Of a DNA stretch of 64,000 nt, positions 37,747 to 48,406 are shown one piece after another. Made by a program: the position numbers and the translations under genes. Every line of letters begins with the position of its first letter. Within the stretch, counting starts at the first letter, position 1. Source of the stretch: Grifola frondosa (lineage: Eukaryota > Basidiomycota > Agaricomycetes > Polyporales > Grifolaceae); NCBI GenBank assembly GCA_001683735.1, contig LUGG01000020.1, positions 248,001 through 312,000 on the forward strand. Direction: 5' to 3'. Below the pieces are notes generated by a model, which saw only the letters and a list, made by a program, of their open reading frames with translations, did no database searches and was not told the origin of the DNA.

Positions 37747-37767
37747 GCGGGGCGGTTTTTGCTGATG
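37747..37767 (-). repeat. Plavaka right terminal inverted repeat
   Basis: On the minus strand it starts CATCAGCAAAAACCGCCCC, matching the left terminus in the first 11 bases. Confidence 0.75.
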
Positions 37768-38309
37768 AAGGTCCACCATTTTGTCGAAGTGAATCCACCC
37801 TTTGTCACGATAAGGAGCGGCATTCGGGTTAACCTGAAGAAGTGATTAGTATAGATATGATAATAAACAGAATAATTTACCTTAATATATTCGGTCCAAA
37901 TGGGATCATCGAGACTTGTGATGCCGGCACCATGGGTGCTCGACCATGATAATCCGGACGAGGAACTAATCTTCGAGGTGACGGTATAGGCATCTTTTAA
38001 TTAATTGTCATATGAAAGTAAGTGGCATATTTTTAATGACATAAAAGCGCACTTACGCGCCGCCACTTTGTTTCACACATTTTCGCCATCTTCTTGGCAC
38101 CTTGATACGGGCGTTTCGCAAGTTCTGCCGCCCGCTGTCCAGATTGTCTGCTTGAAGCCACTGCCCTCGGACATAGAGGCCTTGTTGTCCGCGAGAAAAG
38201 CTATCAAGGCGGCCTCGTCTTCCTCCGTCCATTTGGCACGAGACTTGTCGATAGGCTGGGAGCCCAAGACAAGCGATTGAGGAGGAGAACTACGAGTATT
38301 AGGAGGCAT
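37768..38309 (-). pseudogene. Harbinger ORF2 (Myb/SANT-like), 5' part
   Basis: Start ATG at 38309. The Myb/SANT-like domain shows 'AKWTEEDEAALIAFLAD' and 'GFKQTIWTA', then in the next frame 'KKMAKMCETKWRR', so one G too many lies at 38131-38133. After an intron comes 'SKISSSSGLSWSSTHGAG' and 'DDPIWTEYIK', a second intron (37834-37879) and 'NAAPYRDKGWIHFDKMVDL', where the Plavaka element interrupts. Joined to 30069 the frame continues without any gap. The insertion stops the gene after about two thirds of its DNA-binding module plus a short run into the insert. Confidence 0.78.
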
Positions 38310-38394
38310 ATCTGCAACAGCGTGTCGCTCAGTGAGAGCGTTGTACCCCCAGTGGGAGTCTGCGATTCGGGATTCTAACATTTCAAATCCAGCT

Positions 38395-38463
38395 CGGCGC
38401 GCCACACGGTAAGCGCGGATGACTTACAAGGCGCCCGACTTAACTTTCCTACCGTTTGCGCTC
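38395..38463 (-). repeat. Harbinger right terminal inverted repeat (69 bp)
   Basis: Exact reverse complement of 27219-27287, followed directly by the TTA duplication at 38464-38466. Confidence 0.92.
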
Positions 38464-38466
38464 TTA
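38464..38466. repeat. Harbinger target-site duplication, right copy (TTA)
   Basis: TTA following the right terminal inverted repeat and matching 27216-27218. Confidence 0.85.
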
Positions 38467-38705
38467 CGCATTGGCTTCAGGTGACGCTCATGCGTTCACT
38501 TGTGCATTGGCCAGCTACCAAGTCCTCGTTGACGTCTCCTTTCCGCGGTTTAAATCAAGTGCAAGTAGTTAACTTCTCATGGAAACATGCAGGCTTATAC
38601 TCGGGATTCAGAAGCATAGTCAGCTGAGCACGCAAGTGACAACAGTGCTACTCGACCGCACCGTCGTTCAATGGGGTCATGATACATCTCGTGTCTGGTG
38701 GGCCA

Positions 38706-38710
38706 TATAA
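38706..38710 (+). promoter_or_regulatory. TATA element of GH28 gene
   Basis: CATATAATG about 50 bp upstream of the ATG at 38759. The Harbinger right end is only 240 bp further upstream, so the element replaced or displaced the more distal promoter. Confidence 0.4.
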
Positions 38711-38758
38711 TGTGGGTTTCCCCCATCGACTACGACCACCCGTTTCTGTGGACCAGCA

Positions 38759-41155
38759 ATGAGACTTGACGCGGTGACTACCATTCTCTTGTGTGCACTA
38801 TCTGCCTCCGGCTGGCGGACGTTCGTCGTCTCCCACGCAGACGGCCAGGATGATACGCCTGCACTAAAGACAGTGCTTTCCTCGGGGAACTTCTCGTCGA
38901 ACTCAACCATTCTGTTTGAGAAAGGCGTCAAGTATAACATCTTCACGCCCTTGACGTTCCCGGTGCTCAACAACGTAGAAGTGAGGATTGAAGGAAACCT
39001 GTCATACCCCGACGACATTTCCACCATTCAAGGTAGCGCTCATGTCTTATGATTCGCCGTCCGACGGTGCTAAATTCCAGGGTTTTCAACTAGCTATTGT
39101 CGGGTCTTCGGTGAGTCTATGTATACATCTTCTTGAGCTTATCACTAACTATACTACAACGTCAGAGCTTTCCGGGTGCTTGGTTTGTTTTTGACCATTG
39201 TGTGGCGAGCTCTGTCGCCTATTATATTTGTTTATTGGCAGGTTCACCTTTTCAGGTGGAAATAACGTCACTTTACGTGGTTCCACCGATCTTGAATGGG
39301 GTTGGGTCGATGGACATGGCCAAGCGGTAAGCCTTGGTCTACTCATATCGCTTTGTTTCACTAATTTATATCACATTCTTCGACAGTGGTGGGACGCCAT
39401 GCAGCAAACTAACCGCCCACATGGATGGGCGTTCAGCAAGATCACCAACGGCGTCATCCGCGACATGAAGCTGTGGAAGGTGGGTCCTGTGGTCGTACGC
39501 CCTTCGTTGTAATGCTGAGCCCCATTCGTACAGCCCATCGGATGGAACTTTGCAACGAGTGGCTCGAGCAACTTGCACGTCTTCAACAATAAGATCGTAG
39601 CCGTCTCGAGTACCGGCGTGAGTCGACTATTGCATTTTGAGGTTATTGTTTGATTGACCTGTAAACGATCGTAGTCGTTTCCTTTCAACACGTAAGGCAC
39701 AATGTCCTATTGTTCTATTAGAGAAATTACCGTCTTTGCACTTTTTTGAATAGGGACGGTGAGTTTCATCATTTGCCAAATCGTGTCGTAGCCCAGTTCC
39801 GCATAACAATAATGTATCGCCTCTCTTTGCATAGGCTTCTCCGCAGGTGGTACCAATATGCTCTTCGAGAATAACCGCGTCCAGAACGGCGACGACTGCC
39901 TCACCGTGGGGAGTGGCGCCATGAACATAGTATTCCGGTAAGTTTCACTCCGATCCATTTGTATGCCACTTCACCACCGCGGTATGATAATTGCAGGGAC
40001 AGCTATTGCGAAGGCAGCCACGGCCTCTCGATCGGGTCTCTCGGACAGGGCGGGGCCGTCGCGGACGTGCAGGACATCCTGTAAGCGCGAGCACTCTGCA
40101 CGCTGGGAGACGATCTGACTCTCGCTTGCGCGCTAGAATGGAAAATGTCGTGATGGTGGGTGAATGCTCCGTCCTTTGGTGGGATGCACTGACGACCTTG
40201 TCAGAACAACACGCTGTACGGCGCGAGGTTCAAGAGCTGGACTGGTGGGAACGGACTCGCGCGGAGTATGTCCGGAATGCGATGTGTGGGTTATGAAGTG
40301 TCATGCTTACTCGATGTCTATCCGTTAAGCATTACGTGGAAAGATATCAAATTTATCAATGTTCCCTTCCCAGTACGTTATCCGCCATGCTCGCGCCTGC
40401 TATGTACTCACCGTGTCTCATGAATAGATATATATCACCCAAAAGTGAGGCTCCCACCAACTCCCCGATGTTCCGCTAAGTACTGTTTTTATTCTTGTCA
40501 AGTTATTGGGACCAAGGCGTATGTCCTCGCCTACCCTCGTGCACTTTCATACGTATTAGAATGCTTCCCAGATCGGCCCCCGCCCGAACACATCCAGCAC
40601 GAACAACACCCACATCCAGGACTTCCTGTTCCAGAATTTCGTCGGTGTGATCGAAGAGTACGTCCTTGCACCTGCCGCGTAGACGTGTGCTAACAAACGG
40701 CTTGCAGCAAGCCGTACGTCGAGGGGTCGTGCATCAGCGACCCATGCTGGTGCGTAGCGCGCCGTGTCCTGATTCCCCATCGGAATACCGATACCCGTCT
40801 ACTCCTTCCCCACACAAACCCTCCGTAGGTACGCGGTGCCAGGCGCAACGGGCAAGGAGGTCGCCATCTTCGATCTGTACCCGGACACCGGTACGTTCAC
40901 GCGGACTCCTTCCTTTCCCCAGCCTCTCCTGACCGTCCCTCCAGCAACGAACGTCGTGGCGAAGGACATATTCCCCGTGACGGAGACAGGCGCGCAGGTC
41001 CGGGTGATGTGCAACTCCACGACGGTGAGTACCGTCAGCGGCAGACCGTACGCTCTGCGAGCTCATCCGCTTGCTGCGCCGTTCGCTAGATCTCATCCGA
41101 CGTGGGCTTCAAGTGCTGGGATGGGCCCTTCATCCGCACCAAAGCGGGCTTATAA
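38759..41155 (+). CDS. Exo-polygalacturonase-like glycoside hydrolase family 28
   Basis: Secreted right-handed beta-helix enzyme acting on homogalacturonan. A signal peptide ('TTILLCALSASGW') precedes 'GQDDTPALKTVLSSGNF', the phosphate-free substrate loop region 'RGSTDLEWGWVDGHGQAWW' and the GH28 catalytic motifs: 'FNTDGFSAGG' (NTD), 'QNGDDCLTVGSG' (DD), 'GSHGLSIGSLGQGG' (His) and 'ARFKSW' (R-x-K). The C-terminal part has 'THIQDFLFQNFVGVIEE', 'GSCISDPCW' and ends 'CWDGPFIRTKAGL'. Roughly a dozen introns. The motif set and insertions look like exo-acting fungal enzymes, but endo versus exo is inference. All four catalytic motifs are intact and no frame break is needed. Confidence 0.87.
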
Positions 41156-41552
41156 ACGTATGTCGAGAAGGCTCTTACAATAAAATTATCCGATCCAGGA
41201 GGCATATAGGAGAGATGTTATTACTCTGAAATTATGGTACTGACCGAGGTAACCTCAATTTCAAATGAATTCCTTCAGAACAGGGGCGAAGAAAGTGCTG
41301 ATTGTAACGGGAGATCAGTTGCTAAAACCAACTTGACTGACCATAAGTGCCTCGAGCATCTACGGTCTGACGAAGTGTGGTCACTGAAGTCCAAGACCAT
41401 CGGGCATAAACATAGATATTATCCGGGGAACTCTGGCATATATACATAACGTTCGGGAGGCATATTGACATTACAATACACGGTCTACTTTAAGACCTAA
41501 CAAGTCGAATCGATACTACGGATAACGAAATTGAACGAGAAACGCCAGCCGC
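41156..41552. other. Intergenic between convergent GH28 and histone H3 genes
   Basis: No gene seen. It contains the 3' flanks of both genes. Confidence 0.4.
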
Positions 41553-42307
<755 letters not shown>

Positions 42308-43969
42308 GGCTATTCAATGATATGTAGAATGAAGGTTGTAGAGTGTGTGAAGGACGGGAAAAAAGGCGGGCTTGATGAGCGCACTTGTAGGCGGGTGGTG
42401 GTTGCTGACGACGAGGGGCGGTGGAGCGACGCGCAGACTCTTCCAGAGTTGTTGAAGGTCCGATGGCTCTTTCCCACGCTTGGAAGTTCCGAGTGGACAG
42501 AGCTTCAGAACTTTCGCGCTTGGGCCATCTTTCCGGAGCGACAAGCCACAGAAGATTCAGAACTTCGTTTTTTTTCATGATTTCGGTCTCCTCTCTTCGG
42601 TCTTCTTTCTCGTTATTTGCATCATCGTATCCGTGTGTAGTTCTAACTGGAATCTGGCGGCGCGGAGTGGCTTCCAGGTATTGGTTTACGTTGTGGAGTC
42701 GAGAGCTCGGAAAACATCTCGGCGCTTAATGTTGATCCATCACCGCATCCTCCACCTTGTTTCTTCAAGAACGAATGCTGAATGGCGCTCATCGACGAGC
42801 GTTGGGCGCAAGGTCTCGAATGGCGAATGCTATATGTCGGTAGTGCCGATTCTCGACTCTGACTACTGCATCACGGCATCAGCGTTTTGAACTCCTGTGA
42901 ACTATCCTTCGGGGGGCACTGTTCCACTAGCATATTTTCCTGCGACTAACTCTTATATGCTGTTCTTCCGGAGTCGAGCCCGCGCATTACATTACATGAC
43001 TGCTGATATCCCAACGTATTCAAAAATCTTCAGCAAAAGTGCTCTATGTCGGGCAGCTCATTTTTCTGACACACGGACATCGACGACTGCACTATCCGCC
43101 TTCAATGATTCATCCTACCACCAAGAGCTAACTTACATTAAAGAGATATGTACAGGGACCATTCCTTCGAGTTTGGTTTCGAGAGGCGCGGTCAAGCCAC
43201 CGCATGAAGAGCGAGCGAAGTCATATCCTCTGTGAGCAAGTTGGATCACCCCTGCCCGTGTCACTGATTTCATGCATTCCAGCGTACTTCGCAGCACGAG
43301 TAGCTTGTCTGTTAATGATATTAGGATCAGAGAAGAGAGTGGACATACTCTTTGTGAAGAATCAGAGCTCCCAGAGTCAAACTAGTTTGACTCTCGGTCG
43401 GATAGGCTTTTTCGTGAAGGCTGCTCTCATATTTCAGGTGCCTCCCGATCATGCGTGTGGTGCTCTATTTCATGCTACAAGTTGTTTTGTCATCTTGCGA
43501 TTGATTTTTATTGCTAGCAGATCTGTGGCTTGGCTCGATTCTCGGTGTGGTCTACCGACGACTCGAGGAAGACCTGCAGGTCAAATCACCTCAGATAGCT
43601 GCGCATATAACCACGATATTCACGCTCTCTGCGGTTCACTCATGGTAGTTCACCACGCCAGAGCGACTATATCATCCTGTCTGTCCCGTGCTTACTTCCT
43701 CTCGCCTCGCCACAGTCCGGATGGTCTACTCGGCTGTACTCTTTAATATTTCACGCCCGCAACGGATAATAGGACTTATTGATCATATACGTTCTATGTT
43801 CTGCTGGCAGGTGTGATTATCGGTCGGTCATTGATTGGAATCGGTTCGCGTGTCTTTCAGACGTCGAAGTCACTTCGTTTATAACCCTAACCAGACGTTG
43901 GTCTGGGACCGACGTCATCTTCCAGAGACAACTTCATCGCTCGTTGACGTCGTGCCCTTGCAAGGCGCA
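42308..43969. other. 1.7-kb intergenic, no gene recognised
   Basis: The left end is the H3 promoter region. A 180-codon frame at 43204-43746 has no recognisable motif and poor coding character; not called. Confidence 0.35.
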
Positions 43970-43977
43970 TATATAAA
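43970..43977 (+). promoter_or_regulatory. TATA box of the small hydrophilic protein gene
   Basis: TATATAAA 101 bp upstream of the ATG at 44078. A strong consensus TATA is typical of inducible fungal genes. Confidence 0.55.
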
Positions 43978-44077
43978 GCCATGGCAGCGATGGTGGTCTA
44001 CCTCACTACCTTTTCTCCCCGCATCGCCTTAATAACGCGCTCTTCAAAACTATATTCAACCTTGCCAATATTAGATT

Positions 44078-44550
44078 ATGTCGTCCGGTGCTATGCAATC
44101 CAATGTTGGCAACCCGCAAGTCTATAACGACGGCGACCAGAGGTGTGCCTCGTTAATTTCGATTATAATGACTATATGCTAATTTTGATGTTGAAGGAAT
44201 CCGCCTGCAGGCTCAGACGCTCCCCATGCGTTCGAAGCCGGTCAGAAAAACGCGCATGACCTCTTTGACCCTAAGTGAGCGGCTTACAACCATTTGTCCA
44301 TTTGTAAGGCTCAGTTACTAATATCCATGGCAGAGACAACCGCACTCTGCAGAATAGACTTAAGCAGGAGAAGAAGGCTGAGCGCGACTCTGAACGCGCT
44401 GAGAATGCCAAGACCGTTACGGACCCTCTCGAGCCTGCACAGAGGCAGGGTCATGAGCCGTCTAGGGGCGCACAGATTGACGCCGATTTGAAAAGAGAAG
44501 ACGAGGAGCTGATGAACAAGAAGGATCCGTACAACGGAACATCTCACTAG
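44078..44550 (+). CDS. Small hydrophilic protein of unknown function
   Basis: About 118 codons in three exons: 'MSSGAMQSNVGNPQVYNDGD', then 'NPPAGSDAPHAFEAGQKNAH', then 'DNRTLQNRLKQEKKAERDSE' through 'KKDPYNGTSH'. It is almost free of hydrophobic residues, rich in Asp, Asn, Lys, Glu and Gln and lacks cysteine, so probably disordered. This composition resembles LEA-like or stress-induced fungal proteins, and the 'PSRGAQIDADLKREDEEL' block recurs in basidiomycete hypotheticals as I recall. No domain is recognised. The strong TATA box suggests inducible expression. Confidence 0.6.
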
Positions 44551-45825
44551 GTATTTTCGCATCCATCGCGAACCAAAGTTGTGGTTATTCGGCGTTGGCG
44601 TCATGAAATTTATGTGCATACCTTTGCATAAATTTCGATCGTTCAAACAGCAAAAGCTCAAACTCCCCTGAACAGACATGCGTATCGTAGGTTTCAATAC
44701 TCATCGTGCTACATTCGTCCAGCGGTTCATCGCTTCTTGAAAACAGCAACCAGATTCGACCACAGCCTCCTATATCTTTGCTATCAGCTCCATGTGCCGT
44801 CCATCATGTGCATGTTGATATTACCACGGGCAAGTAATCGATTTAGCGGCGGGGTTGCGAATACATCCATAAATTCATATATTACGCAGGTGGGTCTTAA
44901 AAGACCTTGGCTAAATTGTTTAACCACCGTTCAGTCAGTTTCATCCTCAGGACCCTCTCACGTATCGTGTCAGGTGTTCTACACATTAACATAATTTCAA
45001 TCAATTAGAATGCTCCGAACAAACCAAAATTCTGCTTCGTCGAAGACCGCGGGAACGATTTCAGCGTCAATAGCTTCATCCTCATAGGATTTTTTCGGTG
45101 TGTGGGAGCCGAGGGGAATTGCATCCAGAACCAGGAACGCGATGATGGGTCAATACGGAGGCGGCAAATGGTTCTCTGTAAGGTGTTGTAGTTCACTCCA
45201 GAATCGTGGATGCCAGGTCATCAAAGTCACTGATTCGGGTGTGTTTCAATAAATTGTCCATGTCTTCGTCAACTTTCCCATTTTGCAGACACGAGTCATT
45301 GGTGCTGTGGGGAACGGGTCTCTCAAGAGGACCACCAGTACCGGAAGGCGTTCGTCTTACCTTCCATCGTCAGGCACACTGTTTCAGCGAGTCAGCTCAC
45401 AAAATCTTTCATCATGAGTAAACTTCAAATCAATCAGGGTGTTGATAGTACTATGTTCGTCCCTTAAATGGAAGTTCTTCATGCGAGACAATAGGGCCGA
45501 CGATGTGGTCTTCGTCAACAACAAATAATTTCATCCCGAATTATGGAGCTCAACTCGATTCCCAATTCCAGCACGTCATGATAGCGAAAACCCACAACCA
45601 TTGAACTACTGGATGTAACCTACCACCTTAATTCTCTATTGCCTCCGTTATTTATGGGGATTCGGAACACAGTTACGCTACATTCTATGTTTGCCGAGGT
45701 ACTGGGCTGCAGGAGTGCCCCATTTTCAGTCTCGGTCTAGATGGCTGCTTGTGCATAGTAGGCCCAACTTTACTGGGCGGAAGCAGAGGCAGGCACATGC
45801 GTAGGCATCTAACCGCAACGATAGT
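44551..45825. other. 1.3-kb intergenic; possible minus-strand exon near 45001-45140
   Basis: A minus-strand stretch ending at 45001 reads 'YEDEAIDAEIVPAVFDEAEF' and 'WFVRSILID' in one frame, which looks coding. Upstream it is closed by stops and I cannot join it to a gene. Nothing else is seen. Confidence 0.2.
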
Positions 45826-45833
45826 ATAAATAT
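45826..45833 (+). promoter_or_regulatory. TATA box of the CVNH gene
   Basis: TATAAATA 51 bp upstream of ATG 45884. Confidence 0.55.
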
Positions 45834-45883
45834 GGTGCAACTCGCTACTCACTTGTTCTCCAGCTCGTCACAGCTCTCTCAAC

Positions 45884-46441
45884 ATGCAGCTCTCTTTCTT
45901 TTCTACCATCAGTCTCTCTATCATCGTTGCATCTGGCTTAGTTGCGGCCAGGGAGCAGAATGGTGCGGTGCTAGCGTTATATATCAGCCGTATTTTGCAC
46001 TCACTTGTCATTGTCGTAGACTTTGCTGCTACTTGCGGTGGCTTCTCGCTCGCGGACGGGCGATTCTTGTTCGCCACTTGCGAGAACTTTGCGGGCACGG
46101 GCTCGGACTCGACTTCTATCGACCTCAACGAATGTGTTGAGAACTTTGCGGGCACTCTCGAGTGTGCCCTCAAGTACGTGTAGCTCTGACTCCATCGATG
46201 TGGTTATTGCTATCATTCTGACACTAGTCTGTTTTTATTTATTTTGTAGTGGAGACTACGTCGCCACCTGCAGCGGATGTTCTTTAGTAGACGGATCTAT
46301 TCTGGCCTGCAATTGCGGCACAGGAAATACTCTGAAGGATCTGAGTGAGTACCTCCAATCGGTCAATGCTCACGATTGGTTAACGGTTAAGTCACAGACG
46401 ATTGCGTCTCTAACACTAACGGCCAACTGACTTGTCCGTGA
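45884..46441 (+). CDS. Small secreted cyanovirin-N homolog (CVNH) protein
   Basis: About 120 residues in four exons. The signal peptide 'MQLSFFSTISLSIIVASGLV' is followed by two CVNH half-repeats: 'FAATCGGFSLADGRFLFATC' with 'TSIDLNECVENFAGTLEC', and 'YVATCSGCSLVDGSILACNC' with 'LKDLNDCVSNTNGQLTC'. The cysteine pairs and the 'L-N-x-C-(I/V)-x-N-x-x-G-x-L-x-C' endings are the family hallmark. Intron borders: 45962-46019, a second starting near 46174, and a third ending near 46407. CVNH domains bind mannose-rich glycans in the founder protein. Here sugar binding is possible but not shown; the secreted form suggests a cell-wall or defence lectin. Confidence 0.8.
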
Positions 46442-46893
46442 GGCTCTCCGTGAACCCTTCACACGATTGGGGACTACTTGTCTGGGCTCCGTCACATTTT
46501 ATGGTGCTATAGGACCGAGAAAACTACTTTAAAAAAACAGGGCTTTGTGCTGTATTGGTAGTCGTGAATATTATGGTGGTCTCATTCAAGTATGTGCTCC
46601 CACATGACCGGGGACCTCTTGGTTGTGCGATGACTACCTTGGAGAAAACAATTGGAAGACAATTACGTGTTCATTGTGGGATTCAGTTTCGTCAAGTATC
46701 CATAGTACCAAATTTAGAGCTTCTGGTTATAATACAAAGACGGGATTTCGAAGTTCTGGCAACGGTTGAATGTGAGAATCGGGGAGATTCAAATGATACA
46801 ATACAATATAATACAAGACTACACTTGCGCTCAGACGTCTCAAAAGGCTCTTCCGAGATATCGCGGCGGCTCGCTGAACTGTCGGTGCCATCG
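46442..46893. other. Intergenic, CVNH 3' flank
   Basis: AT-rich with an ATACAATA repeat near 46795-46815. No gene seen. Confidence 0.35.
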
Positions 46894-47035
46894 ACGCGTT
46901 GTTGAACGATCACGTGTACACGCGACGCGACGCGACAACGTGACTGACGCGTCGCGCGACCGCGTTGCGTATCAAATCAACAGGCACGCGTTGTGCGTGT
47001 ACGCGTTTTCTTGGATAAATAGGGACGCGACGCGT
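46894..47035. promoter_or_regulatory. Cluster of five ACGCGT (MCB-type) sites plus E-box
   Basis: ACGCGT occurs at 46894, 46947, 46986, 47001 and 47030, with CACGTG at 46911-46916. ACGCGT is the MluI cell-cycle box bound by the MBF (Mbp1-Swi6) factor in fungi. The cluster ends 61 bp before the homeobox ATG, with a TATA-like GATAAATA at about 47013-47020 inside it. It suggests G1/S-linked expression; that is inference. Confidence 0.6.
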
Positions 47036-47095
47036 CTGCCCTATTGATATCCCCCTTCCAAACTCCCCCATAAGGAACAATTTTTCTCTTCCGCT

Positions 47096-48211
47096 ATGCT
47101 TCCACAATCCAACCGAGTCTCACGGACAGGCTCCGCATCTAGCATCTCCTCCGACGATAGCATCGTCAGCACCGAGAGCAACAATAGTACCGACATTGCT
47201 AGTACAGGCGACAGCAATGCTAGGCGGACACGCAAGAGATTTTCAAGTGTCCAATTGATGATGCTCGAGCATCTCTATCACCAAACCTCCCATCCTACGC
47301 GTGAACAACGCGAAGCCCTCGCGAGAGAAGCCGATATGTGAGTTGACTCTTCACTCATGCCTTTGATGTAACTGGCGCCGTCCACGGACACCTCGTTTAC
47401 GTGTCGCATGAGCTTCTTGACACCGTAGCTGACTCTTTTAACAAACAAGTACAGAAATGCGTTCAGTAACCGTCTGGTTCCAAAACAAACGTCAGACGGA
47501 GCGACGCATCGCGCTCAGCAGTGCGACCGATGCGGCGTTGTCATCCCCCTTTTCCGCCGCCGTTTCTGGACAAACCATTCACACCGCCCACAGGCGTACC
47601 CCTTCAATAGCATCGACGATGGCATCGCCGGGTCGCGCTTCCATTGAGCGCGAGCGCCCACGCTTGCACGGGTCAGCGCTCACAGGAGCCCGGCGCCCTT
47701 CGCTGGACCATATTGCCGCGCGCATCGAGCGACCAAACCCCCTCACGCGCTCACACACCGCCCCGGAGCTCTCCCCCCCGCGCCCACGCACGCCCGACCG
47801 CCCACTCTGGGAGAACATGCCTTCGTCCCCCACGACCCCGAACCTGGTCCGCAAGTGGACCGTGTGCTGGTGGACTTCGAGCATGCACGGCGGAGACGCA
47901 CGCTCGAGTGGGCGTGTGCGGCGGCGCGTGTTGGTGGTGCTGTGAAAGAAGCAGAAGCGGACGCACCGGAGCTGGTGCTGGACTTGGAAGACTTTGGAGA
48001 TACGGAAGACGAGGCTATGAACGAGGTTGTGACGCCCAGCAGCAGTATTGGGAGGGGTCGGCGCTGGAGTATGAAGCAGGTAGATGAGGTGGGCGAGAAC
48101 ATGATGGAAATCGATGAAGGGGGGATGAAGGCAAACGAAGATAAAATGGTATGCGATAACGATGTTATGGATGCTGCGCTCGCACTTTGCGGACTCGGGC
48201 AGAGACGATGA
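47096..48211 (+). CDS. Homeodomain transcription factor
   Basis: A Ser-rich N-terminus (residues 1-40) is followed by a typical 60-residue homeodomain: 'ARRTRKRFSSVQLMMLEHLY', 'PTREQREALAREAD', an intron at about 47340-47450, and the recognition helix 'SVTVWFQNKRQTERR'. Then a Pro/Ser/Arg-rich region, a conserved 'RRTLEWACAAARV' block, an acidic part and a C-terminal 'DAALALCGLGQRR'. The HD is of the typical class, not the TALE class, and no second divergently transcribed HD gene lies beside it. It is therefore unlikely to be the mating-type A locus. An AA pair at 47853-47854, one base short, breaks the frame before the 'VLVDFEHARRR' segment. Confidence 0.82.
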
Positions 48212-48406
48212 AATAGCAAAAAAGAAACATTATCTGTAAGATTTTCGGTTGTTCTTGACATGTCGGTGGAAGGAAAATTCTACTACCCCGCTGTAATGGC
48301 ACATTGATTACTACGACATATATACCTGTTACTACTACCCATCTAGTATGATAAAATAGTGTTTGTATTATGTTCAAAAAACATGATGTCCAATTCGTCT
48401 GATTGC

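Larger units (their letters stand above)
30072..37767. mobile_element. Plavaka DNA transposon nested in the Harbinger element
   Basis: 7696 bp with inverted termini beginning CATCAGCAAAA on each strand and imperfect for about 20 bp. It contains a Plavaka transposase gene (plus strand, right part) and a DUF6698-like gene (minus strand, left part), transcribed divergently from a shared 250-bp region. Subterminal repeats occur at both ends. Boundaries are set by the inverted termini, the AA duplication and exact repair of the host ORF on removal. Confidence 0.85.
27219..38463. mobile_element. PIF/Harbinger DNA transposon, interrupted by a Plavaka element
   Basis: The ends are perfect 69-bp inverted repeats (27219-27287 and 38395-38463) flanked by TTA. 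Inside lie a DDE transposase gene on the plus strand and a Myb/SANT-like gene on the minus strand, which is the standard two-gene content of the superfamily. Without the nested insertion (30072-37767 plus one AA) the element would be 3547 bp. Identical terminal repeats suggest that it inserted recently, or that the ends were recently homogenised. It sits between tRNA-Ala and the polygalacturonase gene. Confidence 0.9.

Noticed and set aside
30072..37767. Reading the nested element as a KDZ or retroviral-type element
   Set aside because: No reverse transcriptase, integrase or long terminal repeats; the protein blocks match Plavaka transposase and the ends are short inverted repeats.
43204..43746. 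180-codon open frame between H3 and the hydrophilic protein gene
   Set aside because: No recognised family, poor composition, no promoter motif at a sensible distance.
47096..48211. Homeobox gene as part of the mating-type A locus
   Set aside because: Only one homeodomain gene, typical class with WFQNKR and no divergent HD1/HD2 partner; the neighbours are not the usual mating-type flanks (MIP, beta-flanking gene).
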